Of a DNA stretch of 64,000 bases, positions 36,521 to 45,304 are shown piece by piece. How positions within the stretch are numbered: the stretch's first letter is position 1; each line of letters opens with the position of its first letter. The translations under genes were made by a program, and so were the position numbers. Below the pieces are notes generated by a model. The model was not told where the DNA came from, ran no database searches, and saw nothing but the letters and a program-made list of their open reading frames with translations. Origin of the DNA: Mycolicibacterium arenosum (lineage in GTDB: Bacteria; Actinomycetota; Actinomycetes; Mycobacteriales; Mycobacteriaceae); contig NZ_JANDBD010000010.1 in NCBI RefSeq assembly GCF_024320865.1, positions 186,001 to 250,000 of the forward strand, written 5' to 3'.

Positions 36521-38662
36521 ATGACAGAGCTGCCGGGTTCGCTCGTCGAGATCGCCGACCGCTACGGCGTCGCGACCGGCTTCCACGACTGGACGGGGCG
36601 ATTCCTCGCGGTCTCCGAGGCGACGCTGGTCGCCGCTCTGGGGGCGCTCGGCGTGCCCGCCGCCACGGAGGCGGAGCGGGTCGAGGCGTTGTCGGCGCAC
36701 GACCGGGAGTACTGGCGGCGCAGTCTGCCGCCGGCGATCGTCACCCGCTCCGGCCGGGCCGGGACCGTCTGGGTGCACGTCACTCACGGCGACCCCGTCG
36801 GCGTGTGGATCCGGCTGGAGGACGGCTCGGTGCGGGCCGGACTTCGTCAGCTCGAGAACAACCGGGCGCCGTACTCCCTGGACGGCCGGTTGATCGGCGA
36901 GGCCAGCTTCGAGATCCCGGCGGACCTGCCGGTCGGCTATCACGAACTGCACGCACAGTCGGGCGCCTCCGATATCCGGTCGACCCTGATCGTCACCCCC
37001 GCGGCGCTCACGCCGCCGGCGCGACTAGGCACCAGCAGGGCCTGGGGTCTGGCCACCCAGCTGTACAGCGTGCGGTCCGAAAGGTCCTGGGGCATAGGCG
37101 ATTTAACAGACTTGACCGATCTCGCCGTGTGGTCGGCCGCTCGCCACGGGGCGGGATTCATCCTGGTGAACCCGTTGCACGCGGCGGCCCCGGTCGCGCC
37201 GATGGAGCCGTCGCCCTACCTGCCGACGTCACGGCGCTTCGTCAACCCCGTGTACCTGCGCGTCGAGGCGGTGCCCGAGTTCGCGTTCGTGCGGGGGCGC
37301 GGGCAGCTGCGCAAGGCCCGACACGTCGCCAACGCCCGCGCCGACAAGAGGGACCTCGTCGATCGCGACTCCGCCTGGAAGGTCAAGCGCGCCGCACTCA
37401 AGACCGTCTACCGAGTCGAGCGATCGCCCGGCCGCGAACTCGCCTACGAGGCGTACCGCACCAGGGAGGGGCGCAGCCTCGACGATTTCGCGACGTGGTG
37501 CGCGTTGGCCGAGGAGTACGGCGGGAACTGGCGCAGCTGGCCCGATGAGTACCGGCACCCCGACGCTCCCGCGGTCGCGGAGTTCGCAGCAGCGCACGCC
37601 GAACAGGTCGACTTCCACCGGTGGCTGCAGTGGCAGCTCGACGATCAGCTGATGACGACGCAGGCGTCGGCGCTGCAGTCGGGCATGTCACTCGGGGTGA
37701 TGCACGACCTGGCGGTAGGTGTCGATCCCGGCGGAGCGGACGCCTGGGCGCTGCAGGACGTCCTGGCTCTGGGTGTCGCGGCGGGAGCGCCGCCGGACGA
37801 GTTCAACCAGCTGGGTCAGGACTGGTCACAGCCGCCGTGGCGGCCGGACCGGTTGCTGGAGTGCGGCTACGAACCCTTCCGGGCGCTGGTGCGCACCGTG
37901 CTGCGGCACGCGGGCGGTGTGCGCATCGATCACATCATCGGGTTGTTCCGGCTGTGGTGGATTCCCGACGGCCACCGGCCGACCGAGGGCACTTACGTCC
38001 GATACGACCACGAGGCGATGATCGGCATCGTGGCGCTCGAGGCGCAGCGCGCCGGTGCGGTGGTCGTCGGCGAGGATCTCGGCACCGTCGAGCCGTGGGC
38101 CCGTGACTACCTGCGCGAGCGCGGCCTGTTCGGCACGTCGATCCTGTGGTTCGAACTCGACCGCGACGGCGGCGGCGGGCCGCTACCCGCCACGCGCTGG
38201 CGCGAGTTCTGCCTGTCCTCCGTCACGACACACGACCTGCCGCCCACCGGCGGCTATCTCGCCGGTGAACACGTCCGCATCAGGCAGGAGCTCTCGCTGT
38301 TGGCCCGACCCGCTGACGAGGAACTGGCCGCCGACCGCGCCGAGCAGGAGGCCTGGCTGGCCGAACTCCGCCGGGTCGGGCTGCTGGCCGTGGGCGACGC
38401 CTCCGTCGACGACGTGGTGCAGGCGCTGTACGCCTACCTGGGCCGCACGCCGTCACGGCTGCTCGCGTTGGCACTGCCCGACGCGGTCGGTGACGTGCGC
38501 ACGCAGAATCAACCGGGAACGGTCGACGAGTACCCGAACTGGCGGGTCCCGCTGGCCGGTCCCGACGGCCGCCGGATGACGGTGGCGGACGTCTTCGCCG
38601 ACCCCCGCGCGGCGGCGCTCGCCGAGGTGATGCGACGGGCGGTAACACCCGTACGCGAGTGA
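36521..38662 (+). CDS. malQ: 4-alpha-glucanotransferase (amylomaltase)
   Basis: 713 residues from ATG 36521, 17 nt after the previous stop. GH77 enzyme that transfers alpha-1,4-glucan segments during maltodextrin and glycogen turnover. Motifs: SPYLPTSRRFVNPVYL, GVRIDHIIGLFRLWWIP with the nucleophile aspartate, VVGEDLGTVEP with the acid/base glutamate, and SVTTHDLPPTGG. About 120 extra N-terminal residues form the beta domain usual in actinobacterial MalQ. Orthologue of Rv1781c. Confidence 0.95.
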   Translation: MTELPGSLVEIADRYGVATGFHDWTGRFLAVSEATLVAALGALGVPAATEAERVEALSAHDREYWRRSLPPAIVTRSGRAGTVWVHVTHGDPVGVWIRLEDGSVRAGLRQLENNRAPYSLDGRLIGEASFEIPADLPVGYHELHAQSGASDIRSTLIVTPAALTPPARLGTSRAWGLATQLYSVRSERSWGIGDLTDLTDLAVWSAARHGAGFILVNPLHAAAPVAPMEPSPYLPTSRRFVNPVYLRVEAVPEFAFVRGRGQLRKARHVANARADKRDLVDRDSAWKVKRAALKTVYRVERSPGRELAYEAYRTREGRSLDDFATWCALAEEYGGNWRSWPDEYRHPDAPAVAEFAAAHAEQVDFHRWLQWQLDDQLMTTQASALQSGMSLGVMHDLAVGVDPGGADAWALQDVLALGVAAGAPPDEFNQLGQDWSQPPWRPDRLLECGYEPFRALVRTVLRHAGGVRIDHIIGLFRLWWIPDGHRPTEGTYVRYDHEAMIGIVALEAQRAGAVVVGEDLGTVEPWARDYLRERGLFGTSILWFELDRDGGGGPLPATRWREFCLSSVTTHDLPPTGGYLAGEHVRIRQELSLLARPADEELAADRAEQEAWLAELRRVGLLAVGDASVDDVVQALYAYLGRTPSRLLALALPDAVGDVRTQNQPGTVDEYPNWRVPLAGPDGRRMTVADVFADPRAAALAEVMRRAVTPVRE

Positions 38663-38692
38663 ACGAAGTTCACGCGAGGGACTCAACTGCGA

Positions 38693-38698
38693 TATGTT
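38693..38698 (+). promoter_or_regulatory. -10 box upstream of the PASTA-like protein
   Basis: TATGTT, about 30 nt before the GTG at 38728, leaving room for the GGAGG ribosome site. Confidence 0.4.
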
Positions 38699-38727
38699 CG
38701 CACCGCACCGCGATACCCGGAGGTCAC

Positions 38728-39147
38728 GTGAAGAAGCTCGTAGCGCTGGGCGCAGCCGCGCTCGCCATTCCGGCGGCAGTGGGCGCGACCGCCCTGTTCA
38801 CCACCCCGGCGGCGATGTCGGAACCCGCGAGCGTCGCAGGTCTGAACGTCATCGGCGAGCCCTACGGCCGTGCCATGGCCATCCTGAAGAGCCAGGGTGT
38901 GAAGGGTTCGTTCGGCGGTTCGGTCGGCAGCGAACTGCCGCAGGCGCAGTGCATCGTCGACTCCCAGAAGGTCGTCCCGCCCGGAAAGATCGTGCTGATG
39001 CTGAACTGCACCAGGGCGGCAGCCGCTGACGCCGCGGGCCAGATGCCCGGCGGGTCGCCGCAGGGCCCGAACGTCGGCTCCAACGGCGTCACGACCGTGC
39101 AGGCCACGCCGGTGGGTCCGCAGCCGGGTATGTCGCCGCCGGGGTAA
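38728..39147 (+). CDS. secreted PASTA-like small protein
   Basis: 139 residues from GTG 38728 (GGAGG 4 nt upstream). A lysine-led signal peptide (VKKLVALGAAALAIPAAVGATALFTTPAAMS) is followed by one segment like a PASTA repeat: VAGLNVIGEPYGRAMAILKS, then a pair of cysteines (QCIVDSQ, LNCTRAA). The tail is Gly/Pro-rich and disordered. Found widely in mycobacteria as a hypothetical; role unknown. Confidence 0.75.
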   Translation: MKKLVALGAAALAIPAAVGATALFTTPAAMSEPASVAGLNVIGEPYGRAMAILKSQGVKGSFGGSVGSELPQAQCIVDSQKVVPPGKIVLMLNCTRAAAADAAGQMPGGSPQGPNVGSNGVTTVQATPVGPQPGMSPPG

Positions 39148-39216
39148 GAACCCATTACCCGCGTTCCCACCTAAATCGCGTAAACTCCCTCCCGATCAAC
39201 CGAGAGGGGTTACGCA

Positions 39217-40116
39217 ATGCTGCGGCCACGTCGTTTCGAGACCGAAATCGATCCCGGTCCCGTTCAGATCCAGGCTCGCCAGGTGCACTTCGATGTCGCC
39301 GACATCCCGCTGCACTGGATCCCGGATCATCCCGTCGCATCGCACATGGTGAACCTGTTCAACCTCGTGCTACCCGCCGCCGAGCGCTGGTTCGTCGCGA
39401 CCTACAACGAGGCGCTGCCGCTGGTCAAGGATCCGAAGCTCGCCGAGGACATCCGCGGCTTCATCGGGCAGGAGGCGACCCACGCGGAGGCTCACGACGC
39501 GGTCATCGAGGACTACCTGGTGACTCACGGCGTCGACGTGGCGCCCATCCTGGCTCAGGTCGAGTACGTCTTCGAGAAGATGCTCGCACCAACCGAATCC
39601 ACCGATCCCAAGCGTCGGATGAACGACCTGTGCGACCGGCTCTGGCTCATCGCGGCCGTGGAGCACTACACCGCACTGCTCGGCGACTTCGCGCTGAACT
39701 GCCGATGGGACGACCACGGCGCCCACCCGACCCTCGTGGACCTGTTCCGCTGGCACGGCAGTGAAGAGGTCGAGCACCGCATGGTGGCGCACGACGTGGC
39801 GGAGTACTTCCACAACAGCTACGTCGACCGCATCAGGGCGATGAGCCTCGCCGTGGTGCTGATCTACACGTTCTTCCAGCGCGGCACGTGGTACCTCGTC
39901 AAGAGCGACCCGACAGTCCGCACGGGGTGGTGGCGGATGCAGCGGCTGCGCATGCGCGACTCGAAACTCGGTCTGCTGCCCCGGTTCTCGAAGCTCTTCG
40001 GGTCCAACACCTTCATGTACTTCCGGCCGGGCTTCACACCCGACCAGATGGGGTCGACGGCGCAGGCGGTCGCCTATCTGGCGACCTCGCCCGCGGCCCG
40101 CGCGGCCCACCTGTAA
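39217..40116 (+). CDS. metal-dependent hydrolase, PF10118 family
   Basis: 299 residues. Helical, ferritin-like protein with repeated Glu/His positions: IGQEATHAEAHD, AAVEHYTALLGD, and GSEEVEHRMVAHD. The family is annotated as predicted metal-dependent hydrolase but is probably a di-iron oxidase or hydroxylase. ATG at 39217 after a GAGAGGGG ribosome site, with TAAACT at 39181-39186 as a likely -10. Stop and the next start overlap by one base (TAATG), so it is coupled to the ferredoxin reductase that follows. Confidence 0.82.
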   Translation: MLRPRRFETEIDPGPVQIQARQVHFDVADIPLHWIPDHPVASHMVNLFNLVLPAAERWFVATYNEALPLVKDPKLAEDIRGFIGQEATHAEAHDAVIEDYLVTHGVDVAPILAQVEYVFEKMLAPTESTDPKRRMNDLCDRLWLIAAVEHYTALLGDFALNCRWDDHGAHPTLVDLFRWHGSEEVEHRMVAHDVAEYFHNSYVDRIRAMSLAVVLIYTFFQRGTWYLVKSDPTVRTGWWRMQRLRMRDSKLGLLPRFSKLFGSNTFMYFRPGFTPDQMGSTAQAVAYLATSPAARAAHL

Positions 40117-41219
40117 TGGGATTCGTCACCCGCCGCCACGAGCTTCCGACCGTTCCCGGCGGTCACGGCCGGGCGTGGATGCTGTGGTTCGGCGACGCCG
40201 TGGTCACGGGGCTGTTCGCGCTGTCGGGCGCGATCCGCAAACCCGTCGCGCCCGCCGAGGTGGACCGCCGCATCGCCCTCGTCGTCGCAGACCGGGAGGT
40301 GGTCGCCCACGACCAGGACGTCATCGCGCTGCGGCTGACCGCGCCCGACGACTCCGCACTGCCCCGCTGGTATCCCGGCGCCCACATCGACGTCCACCTA
40401 CCCAGCGGCCGCGTCCGGCAGTACTCGCTATGCGGCGATCCCGCGGACACCCGCGCCTACCGGATTGCGGTGCGCCGCATCCCCGCGGGCGGAGGCGGAT
40501 CGATCGAGGTGCACGACGAGATCGCCACGGGCACCTCCCTGTTCACCAGCGGGCCGCGAAACGCCTTCCCGCTCGCGATGCCGGGGTTCGGCTCGCCGAC
40601 CCAGCGGTTCCGCTTCATCGCGGGCGGCATCGGCATCACGCCCATCCTGCCGATGCTCGCGACCGCCGAGCGGCACGGGGTCGACTGGTCGATGGTGTAC
40701 GCCGGCCGCAGCGTCGACGCGCTGCCGTTCGTCGACGAACTGGCGCGGTTCGGCGACCGTATCGAGGTGCGCACCGACGACGTGCACGGTGTGCCGTCGG
40801 CCGCCGATCTACTCGGCGACTGTCCCGACGGCACCACGGTGTACGCCTGCGGGCCCGCTCCGATGCTCACCGCGATCCGCAGTTCCCTGGTGGGACGCGC
40901 CGACGTCGAACTCCACTTCGAGCGGTTCGCCGCGCCGCCCGTCGTCGACGGTGAGGAGTTCACCGTGGCCATCGCGTCCACCGGTGAGGCGATCCGAGTC
41001 GCCGCCGACGAGACGTTGCTGGCCGCGCTCAATCGGTCGGACGTACACGCCCCCTACTCCTGCCAGCAGGGTTTCTGCGGCACCTGCCGCACCGCGGTGC
41101 GGTCGGGCGACGTCGACCACCGAGACACGCTGCTCACGGAACCGGAGCGTGCCGCGGGCACGATGCTGATCTGCGTGTCGCGCGCACGCGGCGACGGGCC
41201 GCTGGTCCTGGATCTGTAG
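40116..41219 (+). CDS. ferredoxin-type oxidoreductase (FMN/FAD, NAD(P)H, 2Fe-2S)
   Basis: 367 residues. N-terminal about 40 residues are unusual for the family, then a flavin domain (RQYSLCGDPAD), a nucleotide domain (FIAGGIGITPILPML, YACGPAPML) and a C-terminal plant-type 2Fe-2S domain (YSCQQGFCGTCRT...LIC). Order matches phthalate-dioxygenase-reductase enzymes. Because its start overlaps the stop of the ferritin-like gene, it is the likely electron donor for that protein. Substrate of the pair unknown. Confidence 0.9.
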   Translation: MGFVTRRHELPTVPGGHGRAWMLWFGDAVVTGLFALSGAIRKPVAPAEVDRRIALVVADREVVAHDQDVIALRLTAPDDSALPRWYPGAHIDVHLPSGRVRQYSLCGDPADTRAYRIAVRRIPAGGGGSIEVHDEIATGTSLFTSGPRNAFPLAMPGFGSPTQRFRFIAGGIGITPILPMLATAERHGVDWSMVYAGRSVDALPFVDELARFGDRIEVRTDDVHGVPSAADLLGDCPDGTTVYACGPAPMLTAIRSSLVGRADVELHFERFAAPPVVDGEEFTVAIASTGEAIRVAADETLLAALNRSDVHAPYSCQQGFCGTCRTAVRSGDVDHRDTLLTEPERAAGTMLICVSRARGDGPLVLDL

Positions 41220-41234
41220 CGCCGGAACGCCGAC

Positions 41235-41240
41235 TACCAT
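41235..41240 (+). promoter_or_regulatory. -10 box of pknF (leaderless type)
   Basis: TACCAT, 7 nt before the GTG at 41248. Confidence 0.5.
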
Positions 41241-41247
41241 CGGGCTC

Positions 41248-42606
41248 GTGGCGCTGGCCGAGGGAAGCACGTTCGCCGGCTACACGATCGTCCGGCGGCT
41301 CGGTGCGGGTGGGATGGGCGAGGTGTATCTGGCTCAGCACCCCAGGCTGCCGCGCCGGGACGCCCTGAAGGTGCTGCTGACCGAGGTGTCCGCGGACACC
41401 GAGTACCGCGAGCGGTTCGAGCGCGAAGCGGACGTCGCCGCGACGCTGTGGCACCCCCACATCGTCGGTGTGCACGACCGCGGTGATGTCGACGGTCAGC
41501 TGTGGATCGCCATGGACTACGTCGACGGCACCGACGCCGCGCACCTGCTGCACGACCGGCATCCCGGCGGCATCCCGGCGTCCGAGGCCGGTGAGCTCAT
41601 CACCGCCGTCGCCGAGGCCCTGGACTACGCGCACGCGCGCAACCTGCTGCACCGCGACGTCAAGCCGGGCAATGTGCTGATCGCCCACCCCGACACGTCG
41701 GATCAGCGAATCATGTTGGCGGACTTCGGAATCGCGCGGTGGGCCGACGAAGCGAGCGGTCTGACCGCCACCAACATGACGGTGGGTACGGTGTCCTACG
41801 CAGCTCCCGAACAGCTGATGGGCAGCACACTGGACGGCCGCGCCGACCAGTACGCGCTGGCGGCCAGTGCGTACCACCTGCTGACCGGCGCGCCGCCGTT
41901 CCAGAACTCCAACCCCGCGGTCGTGATCAGCCAGCACCTGTCGGCCGCACCGCCGGCGATCGGTGACCGCAGGCCCGAGTTGGCCGGCCTCGATCCGGTG
42001 CTCGCCAAGGCGCTGTCGAAGGACCCGAAGGACCGCTACGACACCTGTGCCGACTTCGCCCGTGCGCTGACAGCGCGGCTGGCCGCGCCCGCCGCGCCCG
42101 TCGCGTCGGAGAGGCGTTCGCCGTTCCGGGCGGGTGTCGTCGTGCCCGCGGTGCTGGCCGCGCTGCTGATCGCGGCGGTCGTGTTCGCGCTCCTGGAACT
42201 CAACCGCGCCGACAGTGAACGCAGCGCCACCGCCGCCACGACCACCACGACCACGTCCGCCGTCGCGCCCGCGCCTCCCCCACCGCCGACGGAGTCGATC
42301 GTCACCGACACGGTGACGCGCACCGAGACGCCCACCGCGTTCATCGGTGCCGACTGCGCGCCGGTGGGTGCGACGGGAACGACGAGCAGTGGCGCCCCGG
42401 CGTACTGCGTGACCGTGCAGGGCACCGCCGTCACGATCTGGTCGCTGCGTCAGGGCGAGGTGCCGATTCCGACGTACACCCCGGCGCCCACCGAGACGCC
42501 GCTGCCCGCCGCCGAGGAGAGCCCGGTGCGCATCTGCATGGAGCAGACCGGACAGAGTTGGCTTCGCTGCCGCGAGGACATCAGGCGGAGCAACCGCCAA
42601 CCATGA
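41248..42606 (+). CDS. pknF: transmembrane Ser/Thr protein kinase PknF
   Basis: 452 residues. N-terminal kinase domain (about 1-280) with complete motifs: LGAGGMGEVYLA, DALKVLL, LLHRDVKPGN, LADFGIA and GTVSYAAPEQL. One membrane helix (about 295-315), a Thr/Pro-rich linker and an extracellular domain with four cysteines ending CMEQTGQSWLRCREDIRRSN. The N-terminus (MALAEGSTFAGYTIV) and the tail closely resemble M. tuberculosis PknF. There PknF sits beside the FHA-ABC transporter Rv1747; here that partner is not adjacent. Confidence 0.9.
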   Translation: MALAEGSTFAGYTIVRRLGAGGMGEVYLAQHPRLPRRDALKVLLTEVSADTEYRERFEREADVAATLWHPHIVGVHDRGDVDGQLWIAMDYVDGTDAAHLLHDRHPGGIPASEAGELITAVAEALDYAHARNLLHRDVKPGNVLIAHPDTSDQRIMLADFGIARWADEASGLTATNMTVGTVSYAAPEQLMGSTLDGRADQYALAASAYHLLTGAPPFQNSNPAVVISQHLSAAPPAIGDRRPELAGLDPVLAKALSKDPKDRYDTCADFARALTARLAAPAAPVASERRSPFRAGVVVPAVLAALLIAAVVFALLELNRADSERSATAATTTTTTSAVAPAPPPPPTESIVTDTVTRTETPTAFIGADCAPVGATGTTSSGAPAYCVTVQGTAVTIWSLRQGEVPIPTYTPAPTETPLPAAEESPVRICMEQTGQSWLRCREDIRRSNRQP

Positions 42607-43163
42607 GGCTCGCCGTCGCCGATCGGCTCGCACTCGCCGATCTCGTTCACCTCTACGCCGCCGCGGTGGACGATCGCCGCTTCGGCGATGTCGTCGAATT
42701 ATTCACGGAGACAGCCGAACTGCGGCTACCTGATTCGCCGCGTTCACTCGAACCCAGCCGTGTGCACCACGGCAGGCCGGGGGTGTACGCGGCGATGGAG
42801 GCGCTCTCCGGTGTCGAGCGCACGCAGCACGCGATCGTCGGCGAGGTGTACGCCGCACAACCGGATCCCGACTACGCGCTGGGCCGTATCACCTGCGACG
42901 CCCACCACTGGTCTCGGCGCAACGGCGAGGTGACCGACGTCGTATGGCACCTGCGCTACGACGACGAGTACGTCAGGACGCCGCTCGGCTGGCGCATCCA
43001 CGGCCGCGCCCTCACCGTCAACGCGATCGAGACCCGTCCGGTCCGAGCGCTGCGACCCGCTGCTCAAGCTGATCCAGCAACGGCAGCTGCCCCTTCAGCA
43101 CCTTCGACCGCGCCACTGACAACGGGAACCAGGCGACCCGGTCCACCTCCGGGTACTCCCTGA
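42603..43163 (+). CDS. SnoaL-like / nuclear transport factor 2-fold protein
   Basis: 186 residues from ATG 42603, overlapping the pknF stop by 4 nt (ATGA). The first about 140 residues form an NTF2-like fold (LADLVHLYAAAVDDRRFGDVVELFTETAEL...WRIHGRALTVNAIE), seen in ketosteroid isomerases, dehydratases and binding proteins. The last about 48 residues (from RPVRALRPAA) are low complexity and overlap the 3' end of the convergent NUDIX gene by 146 nt, so they may be functionally silent. Confidence 0.75.
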   Translation: MRLAVADRLALADLVHLYAAAVDDRRFGDVVELFTETAELRLPDSPRSLEPSRVHHGRPGVYAAMEALSGVERTQHAIVGEVYAAQPDPDYALGRITCDAHHWSRRNGEVTDVVWHLRYDDEYVRTPLGWRIHGRALTVNAIETRPVRALRPAAQADPATAAAPSAPSTAPLTTGTRRPGPPPGTP

Positions 43164-43506
43164 CATTGCCGGAGCCCTTGGGCCACTCCAGTTCGAACGT
43201 GTTGCTCGTCGCGTCCGCGACATCGAGGTCGCCGCGGACTCCGAAAGCGGTGACCACTTTGCCCCCGGCCTGTTTCACCGGATCCAAGTCGATTCGAGGG
43301 CCGTCGGGCACCGACAGGCCGAGTTCCTCGGAGAACTCGCGGCGTGCGGCGCGCCACGGATCCTCGTCGGTGTACTCGCCTTTGGGAATCGACCACGCGC
43401 CGTCGTCCTTACGCGCCCAGAAGGGTCCGCCGGGGTGGCCGAGCAGGACCTCGAGCCGCCCGTCGATCACCCGGTAGAGCAGCAGGCCCGCACTGGTCTT
43501 CGGCAT
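43018..43506 (-). CDS. NUDIX hydrolase
   Basis: 162 residues. NUDIX box GEYTDEDPWRAARREFSEELGL, in the short WSIPKGEY variant seen in a mycobacterial subfamily. Flanked by a beta-grasp of conserved WARKDDGAW and EWPKGSGNVREYPEVDRVAWF. Such enzymes hydrolyse nucleoside diphosphates linked to another group. The 3' end overlaps the SnoaL-like gene. Exact substrate unknown. Confidence 0.88.
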   Translation of the reverse strand: MPKTSAGLLLYRVIDGRLEVLLGHPGGPFWARKDDGAWSIPKGEYTDEDPWRAARREFSEELGLSVPDGPRIDLDPVKQAGGKVVTAFGVRGDLDVADATSNTFELEWPKGSGNVREYPEVDRVAWFPLSVARSKVLKGQLPLLDQLEQRVAALGPDGSRSR

Positions 43507-43589
43507 CGCACGAGCCTAGTTGCCGGTGGCGATAGTTCCGCACGGGTCCACGGGGACGTTCATACTTCTTGCGAGGCAGGGAGGAATCC

Positions 43590-45257
43590 GTGGGTGCGGA
43601 CTCGCGTGTAGGCCGGATGTTCGGCCACTACAAGATCATCGGTCTGCTCGGTCGGGGTGGCATGGGCGAGGTGTACCAGGCCGAGGACACCCGCAAGGGC
43701 CGGATGGTCGCCCTCAAGATCCTGCCCGAGCAGTACTCCCACGACGAGCGATTCCGGGCCCGCTTCCAGCGGGAGTCGCGAGCCGCGGCGATCCTGCAGG
43801 AACAGCACGTCATCCCGATCCACGACTGGGGCGAGATCGACGGGAACCTCTACATCGACATGCGGCTCGTGCAGGGCAACACGCTGCACGAGTTACTCGA
43901 GACCGGTCCGCTGGATCCCGCTCGCGCCGCGCACATCGTCAGCGAGATCGGTTCGGCACTCGACGCCGCGCATCAAGCCGGCCTGATTCATCGGGATGTC
44001 AAGCCGCAGAACATCATCGTGACGGGAACGGATTTCCCCTACCTGGTCGATTTCGGTATCGCCGAGGCCTCCGGCGAGAGCGGCCTGACGATGACCGGCA
44101 CGAACATCGGGACATTGAGCTACATGGCCCCCGAGCGGTTCGGCGACCGCGACGCCACCCCCGCGGTCGACGTCTACTCGCTGGCGTGCGTGCTGTACGA
44201 GGCGCTCACGGGTGACACCCCGTTCCCGGACGGCAGCATGGAGCAGTCGATCGCCGCCCACCTGACGTCGGCACCACCGCGCCCGAGCGAATCGAATCCG
44301 CGGGTGCCCCCCGCATTCGACGCCGTGGTGGCGCGCGGAATGGCGAAGGATCCGCTGCGCCGCTACCCGACGTGCTCGGCGTTGGGGCGGGCGGCGCTGG
44401 AGGCGGTCGCGTCCGGCGGCGGCTCGCTCTACGACCACTACCCCTCCACGACGTACGAGAAGGCGGAGACGTGGGACAGGGCGGAGGAGCCGCCCACCGC
44501 GTATGCACCGGATGCGCCGCCCACCGCCCGCGCCCCGGTCCCGCCCACCGCCTACCCGGCCGCCCCACCGGCGTACCCGTCGAGGCCGCCGACGTACAGT
44601 CCGCCACCGCGGCGGTACGAGCCGCAGCAGCAGCCCTATGCGGCCCCGACCGGGCAGCCGGCCACCGCGAGTAAGACGGATTCGCGCGGATGGGTGCTGC
44701 CTGCCGTCGTGGTGGCGGTCGTGGTGCTGCTGGGCGCCGTGGGCGTTCTGATCGGTTTGGTGCTCAGCCGCAGCGGGTCCGACGATCCGGTTGCGCAGGA
44801 CCCCACGCTGGTGAAGCCCACGCCGACCAGGGGGGCACCCGGCGGTGACGCGGATACCAGCCAGCCGAAGCCGCTACCGCCGACCCCCACCGAGGTGCCG
44901 GTCAACGAGGGCGCACCGCCCCCGATGATCAGCGGTCCCGACACGAGCGCGTCACGCCAGACCTGCGACGACGGCTTTCGGGTGAACGGCACGGGCCCTG
45001 GAACGCAGTCCCGGCGGGGCTCGGTGGACACGTCGTGTTTCTTCGCTCAGAGTGTGCTCACGTCGTACTGGAACCAGTACGGCAACGCCAGTCGCGAGCT
45101 TCGCACGGTGTACGCCCCCGGTGCCGTCGACTGCCGCTCGGTGGCTAGCGGAAACCTTTGCCGGGGGGCTGATTTCGTGATGACCTGTCAGGCCCGCCCC
45201 GGCGACGGGTACATCACCTGCGAGGGTGGCAGGGACGCGCGGGTGTACATCTACTGA
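43590..45257 (+). CDS. transmembrane Ser/Thr protein kinase (PknE/PknH-like)
   Basis: 555 residues from GTG 43590 (GGGAGG 5 nt upstream). Kinase domain about 10-275 with LGRGGMGEVYQAED, VALKILP, LIHRDVKPQN, LVDFGIA and GTLSYMAPERF, all intact. A Pro/Tyr-rich juxtamembrane stretch follows (PPTAYPAAPPAYPSRPP), one membrane helix (about 372-394), then an extracellular domain with six cysteines (TCDDG, SCFF, DCRS, NLC, MTC, ITC). Its kinase domain resembles PknE/PknH, but the sensor domain is different from both. A hairpin follows the stop. Confidence 0.88.
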   Translation: MGADSRVGRMFGHYKIIGLLGRGGMGEVYQAEDTRKGRMVALKILPEQYSHDERFRARFQRESRAAAILQEQHVIPIHDWGEIDGNLYIDMRLVQGNTLHELLETGPLDPARAAHIVSEIGSALDAAHQAGLIHRDVKPQNIIVTGTDFPYLVDFGIAEASGESGLTMTGTNIGTLSYMAPERFGDRDATPAVDVYSLACVLYEALTGDTPFPDGSMEQSIAAHLTSAPPRPSESNPRVPPAFDAVVARGMAKDPLRRYPTCSALGRAALEAVASGGGSLYDHYPSTTYEKAETWDRAEEPPTAYAPDAPPTARAPVPPTAYPAAPPAYPSRPPTYSPPPRRYEPQQQPYAAPTGQPATASKTDSRGWVLPAVVVAVVVLLGAVGVLIGLVLSRSGSDDPVAQDPTLVKPTPTRGAPGGDADTSQPKPLPPTPTEVPVNEGAPPPMISGPDTSASRQTCDDGFRVNGTGPGTQSRRGSVDTSCFFAQSVLTSYWNQYGNASRELRTVYAPGAVDCRSVASGNLCRGADFVMTCQARPGDGYITCEGGRDARVYIY

Positions 45258-45258
45258 G

Positions 45259-45281
45259 CCGGGCCGGATTGGCCGGCCCGG
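45259..45281 (+). terminator. terminator hairpin after the kinase gene
   Basis: CCGGGCCGG, 5-nt loop, CCGGCCCGG: a perfect 9-bp GC stem starting 1 nt past the stop codon. No T-tract. Confidence 0.6.
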
Positions 45282-45304
45282 CCGTCATGGCGGATGCTGG
45301 ACGC

